Below, one piece after another: positions 52,669 through 59,188 of a DNA stretch of 64,000 nt (position 1 is the stretch's first letter; every line of letters starts with the position of its first letter). Origin of the DNA: an uncultured Ruminococcus sp. (GTDB lineage: Bacteria; Bacillota; Clostridia; Oscillospirales; Acutalibacteraceae); assembly GCA_958403905.1 (NCBI GenBank), contig CATXZD010000001.1:197856-261855 (forward strand). Reading direction: 5' to 3'. Below the pieces are notes generated by a model that worked only from the letters and a program-made list of their open reading frames with translations, had not been told where the DNA came from and ran no database searches. The position numbers and the translations under genes were made by a program.

Positions 52669-53326
52669 TCATATATTCACATACCTTATCAATTTGTTCA
52701 CAGAAAGTGCCGTCGAATTTATTTTCAAAAAATGCGCTTCCGATAGTAAACGCCCATGAGGAAGCGTCTTTCAGTTCATCAAGCCGTTTATAGCTGTTTA
52801 CACTTCCGGCAATACATACGGGAGCGTTTACCTGAGAAACAAACTCTTTGTTGAGAACTACAGCGTCACCCGTAAATCTGTAGCCTAATAAATCAAAGCC
52901 GTAAACACCTTTCTTCAGATAGCTGTTGGCCTCGTCTATCATACCCTGAATAGTGCCCTCAAGCACTGACGGTCTGCCCGTAACCTTTCCGACAAAGGGC
53001 ATATATTTTAAATTGTTTTCTTTGCATAACTCATTCACGGAATCAAAATACATTGTTCCCATAAGAATATCACATCCGCATTCTACAGCCATTCGGGCAC
53101 CCTCAATACACTTGTCCTCCGTATATTCAACAACCTCAAGAACGGTGGTTTTGCCGCATTCCTTCATTAAAGCATAAAGCTTTTTCATATGTATCAACGG
53201 AAGCGGAGCCTCCTTGAACCCCCAAAACTTTGCTTTAGAGTTTTTGCATTGTTCAAATATTTCGTGTGCGTTTTCAACCGTACAGTCATTATATGTAAGC
53301 ATTACTATTAATTCAGGACTTTTCAT
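52664..53326 (-). CDS. Conserved TIM-barrel protein of unknown function
   Basis: 220 residues with the alternating strand/helix pattern of a (beta/alpha)8 barrel: VMLTYND, KFWGFKEAPLP, TTVLEVVEYT, CDILMGTMYFDSV, MPFVGKVTGRPSVLEGT, GVYGFDLLGYRFTGD, APVCIAGSVNS, AFTIGSAFFE. The late GS and IGSAFF strands look like a phosphate-binding end, as in HisA/KDPG-aldolase-like barrels. It belongs to a family I have seen in clostridia without an assigned activity. ATG 53326 follows AAAGGAAG; GTG 53335 is less likely. It is cotranscribed behind mnmA at 32 bp. Confidence 0.7.
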   Translation of the reverse strand: MKSPELIVMLTYNDCTVENAHEIFEQCKNSKAKFWGFKEAPLPLIHMKKLYALMKECGKTTVLEVVEYTEDKCIEGARMAVECGCDILMGTMYFDSVNELCKENNLKYMPFVGKVTGRPSVLEGTIQGMIDEANSYLKKGVYGFDLLGYRFTGDAVVLNKEFVSQVNAPVCIAGSVNSYKRLDELKDASSWAFTIGSAFFENKFDGTFCEQIDKVCEYMK

Positions 53327-53358
53327 TGTACGCACTTCCTTTCGATAATGTTGCCTTG

Positions 53359-54441
53359 TCAGGGTTTAGGACAAATCGTACCGCCGCCGACAACATAGTC
53401 GCCGTCATAAAGTACTACTGCCTGACCATAGGAAATTGCCCTCTGCGGTTCATCAAACACAATGTGCAGAGTGTTTTCGTCAATCTGCTCTGCAACTGCA
53501 CTCTGCTCGCTTTGATTGTACCTTACTCTTGCCTTGACTTTTATCGGGTTGTTGATTCTGTCACAGGAAATAAGGTTAATGTCGGTTGCATAAAGCTCAC
53601 GTGAGAAAAGTCCGCTGTTGTCGCACAGTATGACCTCGTTTTTGTCGAGGTCTTTTTTCTTTACATACATCGGGTGAGGCAGTGCAAGTCCAAGCCCCTT
53701 GCGCTGGCCTACCGTATAGCGGATAATCCCTTTGTGTTCGCCCAGCACCTTACCGTTTTCGTCAACAAAGCTTCCGTGCGGATATGTTTTCCCTGTATAT
53801 TGTTCAATAAATTTTGCGTAATCGCCGTCGGGAACAAAGCAAATGTCCTGACTGTCATGCTTGTGCGCATTGATAAGTCCTAGCTTTTCGGCAATTCCCC
53901 GCGTTTGTTCCTTAGTCATATTGCCAAGCGGAAACAGCGTTTTTGCAAGCTGTTTCTGGGTCAGCGAATACAGCACATAGCTTTGGTCTTTTGAAGAATC
54001 AGCCGATTTTTTCAGCAAATACCGCTTTGTTTCAGAGTTGTATTCAATAATCGCGTAATGACCGGTAACGACATAATCAAAATCAAGCTCTTCGGCTCTT
54101 CGCATCAGCTTTTCAAATTTAATGTATCTGTTGCAGTCAATGCACGGATTCGGAGTTGTGCCGTTTTCATATGCGCTTATAAAGCGTGAAATTACGTTTT
54201 CCTTAAAGCTGTCCTTGAAGTTATAAACGTAGTAGGGAATACCTAATTTGTAGCAGACGCTACGTGCGTCGTCAATATCGTCAAGAGAACAGCAAGCTTT
54301 TTCTTTCTTTTCGCCGATATCTTCATTGTCAAAAAGTTTGAGAGTAATTCCCGTTGACTCAAACCCATGTTGTGTTATAAGATAAGCGGCTACAGAACTG
54401 TCAACTCCGCCGCTCATCGCAATTAATGCTTTCTTTGCCAT
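53359..54441 (-). CDS. mnmA: tRNA-specific 2-thiouridylase
   Basis: 360 residues. PP-loop SGGVDSSVAAYLI at residues ~9-21, first catalytic Cys in PNPCIDCNRYIKF (~100), second in SQDICFVPDGDY (~198), plus VGQRKGLGLA and a C-terminal beta barrel. It makes 2-thiouridine at U34 of tRNA for Glu, Gln and Lys. Follows nadA at 10 bp on the minus strand; both enzymes need cysteine-desulfurase products, which might explain the pairing, but no iscS is adjacent. Confidence 0.95.
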   Translation of the reverse strand: MAKKALIAMSGGVDSSVAAYLITQHGFESTGITLKLFDNEDIGEKKEKACCSLDDIDDARSVCYKLGIPYYVYNFKDSFKENVISRFISAYENGTTPNPCIDCNRYIKFEKLMRRAEELDFDYVVTGHYAIIEYNSETKRYLLKKSADSSKDQSYVLYSLTQKQLAKTLFPLGNMTKEQTRGIAEKLGLINAHKHDSQDICFVPDGDYAKFIEQYTGKTYPHGSFVDENGKVLGEHKGIIRYTVGQRKGLGLALPHPMYVKKKDLDKNEVILCDNSGLFSRELYATDINLISCDRINNPIKVKARVRYNQSEQSAVAEQIDENTLHIVFDEPQRAISYGQAVVLYDGDYVVGGGTICPKP

Positions 54442-54451
54442 ACTTATATTA

Positions 54452-55366
54452 TCAACCGAGCCTAATCATTTCGTCAATACATTTTTTAGCGTCTGTTATT
54501 GTTTTCTCATCAAGAGTAATTTCCTCGCCGCCTTTGCCTGCAAGGCAGTTGTAAACGTCAGCAAGCGTGGTTGATTTCATATTGGAGCATATGAGCTTTT
54601 GACTAAGAATGTAAAAATTCTTGTCAGGACACATATACTGCAAATGTTCTGCAATGCTGATTTCCGTACCGATGATAAAATCTTTCTTGTCACAATTAAG
54701 CGCATAATCCATTATTCCCGATGTTGAACCGACATAGTCAGCCATAGCAACGACTTCGGGAGTGCATTCGGGGTGAACAAGAAGCTCTGCGTTAGGATGC
54801 ATTTCCTTTGCTTTTTTTACATCTTCGGTGTTTACGCATGCATGAATCGGACAACCGCCGTTTAGGAGCTTGATGTTTTTATCGGAGCACTGCTTTGCAA
54901 CATAGTCACCGAGATTGCAGTCGGGTATAAAGAGAATATTCTTTTCGGACATATTTTTTACTATTTTAACGGCGGAAGAGCTTGTTACGCATACATCGCA
55001 GATTGTTTTTAAATCAGCAGTAGTGTTGATGTAAGCGACTACTGCGTAATCGGGGTACATTTCCTTTACCTGCGAAATAAGCTGTTTGTCCATCTGGTCA
55101 GCCATACTACAGCCTGCTGTCGGCTGAGCAAGATAAACTTTCTTTTCGGGAGAAAGAATTTTGCAGGTTTCAGCCATAAAGCGTACCCCGCACATAAGAA
55201 TGTTTTTGTTTTTAACCTTGCTTGCGTCAACGCTAAGCTTGTAGCTGTCACCGGTGTAATCGGCAATTTCAAGAATTTCGTGAGCTTGATAGCTGTGTGC
55301 AAGAATACACACGTCTTTTTCTTTTTTGAGTTCGATTATTTTTTGCTGGAGCTGAGCAATATTCAT
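54452..55366 (-). CDS. nadA: Quinolinate synthase
   Basis: 304 residues, the short form. Three conserved cysteines for the 4Fe-4S cluster can be assigned (CGVRFMAETCK region near 82, the GGCPIHACVNTED region near 170, and QKLICSNMKSTTL near 262), with the AHSYQAHEI and GSTSGIMDY substrate motifs. It condenses iminoaspartate with dihydroxyacetone phosphate to quinolinate for NAD. nadB and nadC are not in the window. First gene of the nadA-mnmA-barrel operon with a good promoter. Confidence 0.94.
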   Translation of the reverse strand: MNIAQLQQKIIELKKEKDVCILAHSYQAHEILEIADYTGDSYKLSVDASKVKNKNILMCGVRFMAETCKILSPEKKVYLAQPTAGCSMADQMDKQLISQVKEMYPDYAVVAYINTTADLKTICDVCVTSSSAVKIVKNMSEKNILFIPDCNLGDYVAKQCSDKNIKLLNGGCPIHACVNTEDVKKAKEMHPNAELLVHPECTPEVVAMADYVGSTSGIMDYALNCDKKDFIIGTEISIAEHLQYMCPDKNFYILSQKLICSNMKSTTLADVYNCLAGKGGEEITLDEKTITDAKKCIDEMIRLG

Positions 55367-55407
55367 ATAAAAAATCCTTTCAAAGAAGATGCTGCATTTA
55401 TAAGCCT

Positions 55408-55436
55408 ATTATACAATTACGTCTGTGTTTATGCAA
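55408..55436 (-). promoter_or_regulatory. Promoter of the nadA-mnmA operon
   Basis: On the minus strand TTGCAT (plus 55431-55436), 17 bp, TATAAT (plus 55408-55413). Confidence 0.75.
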
Positions 55437-55531
55437 TAGAAACGGCTCGATTTTTAAAGTAATTTGACATTATGACGAGAAAATCTGTAAAAAATTGTAC
55501 AAAATTAAATAGAATTTCTTTAATTTGACTA

Positions 55532-55560
55532 TTTACACACCTAAAAATATATGATATAAT
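55532..55560 (+). promoter_or_regulatory. Promoter of the surface-protein gene
   Basis: TTTACA (55532-55537), 17 bp, TATAAT (55555-55560). Confidence 0.7.
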
Positions 55561-55633
55561 TTATTTGATTTTGAAAATAGTAATATGTCGTGATTATCTA
55601 TTTTAAGTAGTATTTAAATAGGAGGATACAAAA

Positions 55634-56155
55634 ATGAAAAAAATTGTTTCTGCTTTATTTGCAGTTTTAATGGTTGCATTTACTTCAATTCCGGCTTTCG
55701 CTGCTGATACAGATGTAATAAGCCCTGTTGCTACTACTGCTCCTGCAACTACTTTTAGGTACGAAGTTGACGTTATTCCGAGTGAGGGCGGTTCAGGTAG
55801 CTACGAATTTACAACCGATATTGATGAAGACGGTAATCAGGTAGTTCACATTAAACCAAATCCGAATCCCGGCTATGTTTTTGACCACTGGGATATTGAC
55901 GGTTCTTACACAACTGATAACAAGCTGACAGACGAAGAGATGGATCTTGTTATTTCAAGTGATATTAAGGTAACACCTTACTTTAAAAAGACAGGTTCTT
56001 CTGTTGTTGAAACAGGTACAGTAAACAGAGACGGAAATACAACCTCGCCAAAGACAGGTGCTAATGATGTGCTTCCCTATGCAGTGATTATGCTTTCAAT
56101 TGCCGCTTGCGGTGCCGCAGTAGTAATGCTTGTCAGAACAAACAAAAGCAAATAA
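55634..56155 (+). CDS. Small sortase-anchored surface protein (SPKTG signal)
   Basis: 173 residues. Signal peptide ~1-23 (cut near FAADT), a short Thr/Pro segment, one compact domain (~35-125) with PNPGYVFDHWDIDG like the beta-grasp InlB/Listeria-Bacteroides repeat unit, then S138-P-K-T-G142, a hydrophobic segment (~148-167) and a RTNKSK tail: a full cell-wall sorting signal of the SPxTG kind. Clostridial class B sortases are known to use (S/P)PxTG sites, and a sortase B gene follows 270 bp on. It probably decorates peptidoglycan; ligand unknown. Own promoter and terminator. Confidence 0.82.
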   Translation: MKKIVSALFAVLMVAFTSIPAFAADTDVISPVATTAPATTFRYEVDVIPSEGGSGSYEFTTDIDEDGNQVVHIKPNPNPGYVFDHWDIDGSYTTDNKLTDEEMDLVISSDIKVTPYFKKTGSSVVETGTVNRDGNTTSPKTGANDVLPYAVIMLSIAACGAAVVMLVRTNKSK

Positions 56156-56172
56156 TTAAATTTTTGAAAGTT

Positions 56173-56207
56173 CAGCCTTCGCACAGTTGCGGAGGCTGTT
56201 TTATTTT
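56173..56207 (+). terminator. Intrinsic terminator after surface-protein gene
   Basis: CAGCCTTCGCA / TGCGGAGGCTG (one G-T pair), loop CAGT, then TTTTATTTT. Confidence 0.85.
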
Positions 56208-56293
56208 AAGAAAAACTTTAATGATTTGTCACAAAGAGCGTTTTTACTTTACGCATAAAATTATTAGAGAATAGTTATATTTTTATCAAATTA

Positions 56294-56322
56294 TTGACAG
56301 GATATTAAAATAATGTTAGAAT
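56294..56322 (+). promoter_or_regulatory. Promoter of the sortase-LCP operon
   Basis: TTGACA (56294-56299), 17 bp, TAGAAT (56317-56322); the predicted start is near 56329. Confidence 0.72.
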
Positions 56323-56350
56323 ATTTCCGGTAGAGTGCGCAGAAAATTTG

Positions 56351-56368
56351 TTATCAAATATTTGATAA
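56351..56368. promoter_or_regulatory. 18-bp perfect palindrome in the sortase leader
   Basis: TTATCAAATATTTGATAA is a perfect palindrome about 22-40 bp after the predicted transcription start, a plausible repressor operator by symmetry and position. No regulator is encoded nearby. Confidence 0.45.
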
Positions 56369-56428
56369 AATGCTCGCCGAATAAGCATCAATACTTCGTT
56401 TTCCTATGAATCGTCGGGTGATAATTTG

Positions 56429-57226
56429 ATGAAAAGAAAAAAGAATATTGTTTTAATTTCTATAATTGTTCTTTTTGCAATTATTTTTTTGTGTGCATGC
56501 GCTTATGTTGTAATAAAGGGTGTGCTTAACAGTGAAAACAAAAAAGAATATAATAATATAGCAAGCTCCTACGCAGGAGAATTATCGGGTAACCAGAGCA
56601 ATACTGAAATAACTGCTCCTGAAATAAACGTAAAAAAGGCTGAGAATCCGGTCGATTTCGATGCGCTTATAAAGCAAAATCCTGATATTTATGCGTGGAT
56701 TTACATTCCGGATACAAACATCAACTATCCTGTTTGCCGTCATGCAACTGACGATAATTTTTACCTTGATCATGACATTTACAAGAATTACAGCTACTCA
56801 GGAGCGATATATTCGCAATTCTGCAACTCAAAGGATTTTGACGACAGGGTAACTGTGCTCTACGGTCATAATATGGCTAACGGCTCAATGTTTGCAAATC
56901 TTCATAAATTCAGCGATAAAGATTTTTTTGACGATAATAAATATTTCTATATATATACTGAAAACCGTAAGCTGACATATGAGGTTGTGTCTGCATTTGT
57001 TTATGATGACAGGCATATTATGAACTCGTTTGATTTTTCCGATGATAAAGTTTTTGAAGATTACCTTAATATGATTTCAAATCCCCGTTCTGTTAGCAGT
57101 AACACGCGAGAAGGGGTTAGTCTTGATATTGATGACAATATTGTTGTGTTAAGCACGTGTCTTAACAGTGGTGAAGGACGTTATCTCGTTCAGGGGGTAC
57201 TGATTAATGACGAACAAACAAAATGA
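56429..57226 (+). CDS. srtB: Class B sortase
   Basis: 265 residues. One N-terminal membrane anchor (~8-30), a linker, then the sortase B domain with NPDIYAWIYIPDTNINYPV, catalytic H147 (YGHNM), C244 (LSTCLN) and R251 (GEGRYLVQG). It cleaves sorting signals after Thr and links proteins to peptidoglycan outside the membrane. ATG 56429 is preferred over a TTG one codon upstream. It overlaps the LCP gene by 20 bp, and the SPKTG protein just upstream is the obvious substrate. Confidence 0.93.
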   Translation: MKRKKNIVLISIIVLFAIIFLCACAYVVIKGVLNSENKKEYNNIASSYAGELSGNQSNTEITAPEINVKKAENPVDFDALIKQNPDIYAWIYIPDTNINYPVCRHATDDNFYLDHDIYKNYSYSGAIYSQFCNSKDFDDRVTVLYGHNMANGSMFANLHKFSDKDFFDDNKYFYIYTENRKLTYEVVSAFVYDDRHIMNSFDFSDDKVFEDYLNMISNPRSVSSNTREGVSLDIDDNIVVLSTCLNSGEGRYLVQGVLINDEQTK

Positions 57227-58445
57227 TGAAAATGTTAATGCGATTTCCGATGACAGCGTTGAAGCAAAGCCAAATGCAGTCAACAGTGATGAATGTATCA
57301 GACTTGAAGGTGAGCGGAGTCCAGTTAAAAATGATGAAAAAACAATAGACGATGACTTTAACGATTATATTTTTACAAAACCGCATAAGTCAAAAAAACG
57401 TAAAGTAAAATCACACAGTCAATCGACTACTCGCAAAAAGAAAAAACGACTTAAAAAAGTTCTTTTAAGTATCGGATGCGTATTTCTTGGGCTTATATTG
57501 CTTGTTGTCGGAACATATACATATCTTTTTATAAAAGGCAGCAGCGAGCTGTTTGAAAGCAATTACAGCATAACTGCACCGCAGGGTGTGGAAACACAAA
57601 ATCAGGGTGAATTTGTAGTCTATAACGGAAAGACGTATGAGTATAACAAAAATATTACAAGTATTCTTTTTATGGGTGTAGACAAGCGTGAGCTTGAAGA
57701 AACCGAAGTTAATGGAACAGGCGGACAAGCGGATGTTATTGTTTTGTTTGCAGTTGACACAAAAACAGGCAAAATATCTATGATAAATATCTCACGTGAT
57801 ACAATGACCGACGTTACCGTTTATTCGGCAAACGGAGGTTATGTCGGCAGTCAGGAACAGCAGCTTTGTCTTGCTTATGCATACGGCGACGGCAAAAAGA
57901 CAAGCTGTGAAAATACTGTTAATTCGGTAAAAGGACTGTTTTACAATATCCCGATAAAGTCGTATCTTGCGCTTGATCTTGACGGAATTGCGGCTGTCAA
58001 CGACAGCATAGGCGGAGTTGACGTTACCTCTCCCGAAACGATAGGAGATTTTGTCAATGGGCAGAATTACCACCTTGAAGGAAGCCTTGCAGAGTCATTT
58101 GTGCGCTCAAGAAATCATGAGAGCGCTGATGCAAACACTTTGAGAATGCAGCGCCAGCAAGTGTATGCGACACAGTTTATGAATAAGGTTATTTCGGCTA
58201 CGAAAGAGAAAATCACGACGCCTGTAGATTTGTTCAATTCATCTTCTCCTTATACCTGCACAAATTTGAATCCGTCCAAAATTTTGTATCTTGCACAGTC
58301 GGTTGTGATGAGCAACGGTATGTCGGTTGAAATGAATACCGTTCCCGGTGAAGCTAAAATGGGCGAAACCTATGCCGAATATTATGTGAACGAGAGTGAA
58401 TTTTACGAGCTGTTTTTAAATGTATTTTACACTCCGATTCAGTAA
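57207..58445 (+). CDS. LytR-CpsA-Psr (LCP) family protein
   Basis: 412 residues. A ~85-residue acidic then strongly basic cytoplasmic start (KSKKRKVKSHS) precedes one membrane helix (~90-112) and an extracellular LCP domain (~150-400): SILFMGVDKRE, DVIVLFAVDTKTGKISMINISRDTM (in part), GGVDVTSP, FVRSRNHES. LCP enzymes attach teichoic-acid or other glycopolymers to peptidoglycan. SD is GGGGG, inside the sortase 3' end. With sortase it forms a cell-wall assembly operon. Confidence 0.92.
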   Translation: MTNKQNDENVNAISDDSVEAKPNAVNSDECIRLEGERSPVKNDEKTIDDDFNDYIFTKPHKSKKRKVKSHSQSTTRKKKKRLKKVLLSIGCVFLGLILLVVGTYTYLFIKGSSELFESNYSITAPQGVETQNQGEFVVYNGKTYEYNKNITSILFMGVDKRELEETEVNGTGGQADVIVLFAVDTKTGKISMINISRDTMTDVTVYSANGGYVGSQEQQLCLAYAYGDGKKTSCENTVNSVKGLFYNIPIKSYLALDLDGIAAVNDSIGGVDVTSPETIGDFVNGQNYHLEGSLAESFVRSRNHESADANTLRMQRQQVYATQFMNKVISATKEKITTPVDLFNSSSPYTCTNLNPSKILYLAQSVVMSNGMSVEMNTVPGEAKMGETYAEYYVNESEFYELFLNVFYTPIQ

Positions 58446-58459
58446 ATTCAATTAATCAA

Positions 58460-58508
58460 GGCTGTATCAGTCAGCGGAATTTCCGCTTGCACCGATACAG
58501 CCCTTTTT
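58460..58508 (+). terminator. Terminator after LCP gene
   Basis: Nested stem: GGCTGTATC / GATACAGCC outside and AGCGGAA / TTCCGCT inside, then CTTTTT. It lies just before the stop of the convergent ruvX. Confidence 0.88.
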
Positions 58509-58512
58509 AATT

Positions 58513-58923
58513 TTATTTTCTCGAATCAAGAAAATCCTGCAAAATAATTGTTGCCGCTACCTCGTCAACAACATTTTTTCGCTTTTTTCCTCTTGTGTTT
58601 GTTGTATTCAGAAAGTTATGTGCCGTTATTGTTGTTCCACGTTCGTCCTGCATAACTGTAGTAACGCCCGAAAGCTCTTCAATTTTTTTTGCAAAGGCTC
58701 TTGCATTTTGCGCGCTTTCGCCCTCACTGCCGTCCATATTTTTCGGAAGTCCGACAACGACCAATTCGGCTTTGATATCTTTTACTGTCTGCACTGCCTT
58801 TTCCAAAAGTTTTTGAGGTGACTTTTCAAATATAACCGTATAGGGGGATGCTAAAAATTCTGTTTTATCGCACACGGCAATGCCTGTTCTGGCTTTGCCG
58901 AGGTCAATCGACATTATAATCAT
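58513..58923 (-). CDS. ruvX: Holliday junction resolvase-like protein YqgF/RuvX
   Basis: 136 residues with the RNase H-like fold: MSIDLGKARTGIAVCD at the start (first catalytic Asp), VVVGLPKNMDGSEGE near residue 60, QDERGTT near 95 and DEVAATIILQDFL at the end. In E. coli YqgF processes the 5' end of pre-16S rRNA; a resolvase role is also proposed. ATG 58923 follows AAAGGAA. Monocistronic, convergent with the LCP gene, with its own promoter. Confidence 0.93.
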   Translation of the reverse strand: MIIMSIDLGKARTGIAVCDKTEFLASPYTVIFEKSPQKLLEKAVQTVKDIKAELVVVGLPKNMDGSEGESAQNARAFAKKIEELSGVTTVMQDERGTTITAHNFLNTTNTRGKKRKNVVDEVAATIILQDFLDSRK

Positions 58924-58958
58924 AAATATATTCCTTTCAAAACTGTGTTTATTCCATA

Positions 58959-58987
58959 ATTATAAATCAAAATTTCATAATATACAA
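58959..58987 (-). promoter_or_regulatory. Promoter of ruvX
   Basis: On the minus strand TTGTAT (plus 58982-58987), 17 bp, TATAAT (plus 58959-58964). Confidence 0.7.
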
Positions 58988-58994
58988 TATGTTT

Positions 58995-59028
58995 AATAAA
59001 GCCGTGCTTGTCGGCTTTATTTTTTTTA
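58995..59028 (+). terminator. Terminator-like hairpin between divergent ruvX and spoIIE
   Basis: AATAAAGCCG / CGGCTTTATT with loop TGCTTGT, then T8 on the plus strand. No plus-strand gene ends here, so it either blocks read-through toward spoIIE or ends an unrecognised short RNA. Confidence 0.6.
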
Positions 59029-59069
59029 AACTGACTTTTAGGTCGGGTTATAAATCTGCTTATTGAAAT

Positions 59070-59137
59070 TTCTACAAAAGAATATAAAAATGCTCATTCA
59101 TATAATGACAAAACGATTGCAGGCTTTATCATATAAT
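59070..59137 (+). promoter_or_regulatory. Spo0A-type promoter region of spoIIE (21-bp spacer)
   Basis: ATGACA (59105-59110) and TATAAT (59132-59137) are 21 bp apart. B. subtilis spoIIE and spoIIG promoters, activated by Spo0A-P, have the same unusual 21-22 bp spacing with 0A boxes at the -35. Here TGACAAA (59106-59112) matches TGNCGAA with one mismatch over the -35, and TTCTACA (59070-59076) matches TTCGACA with one mismatch further upstream. Confidence 0.55.
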
Positions 59138-59188
59138 AAGCTTGTAACAACAAATCAACTGAATTTCGCTAAAAGGACGTAGAATATT

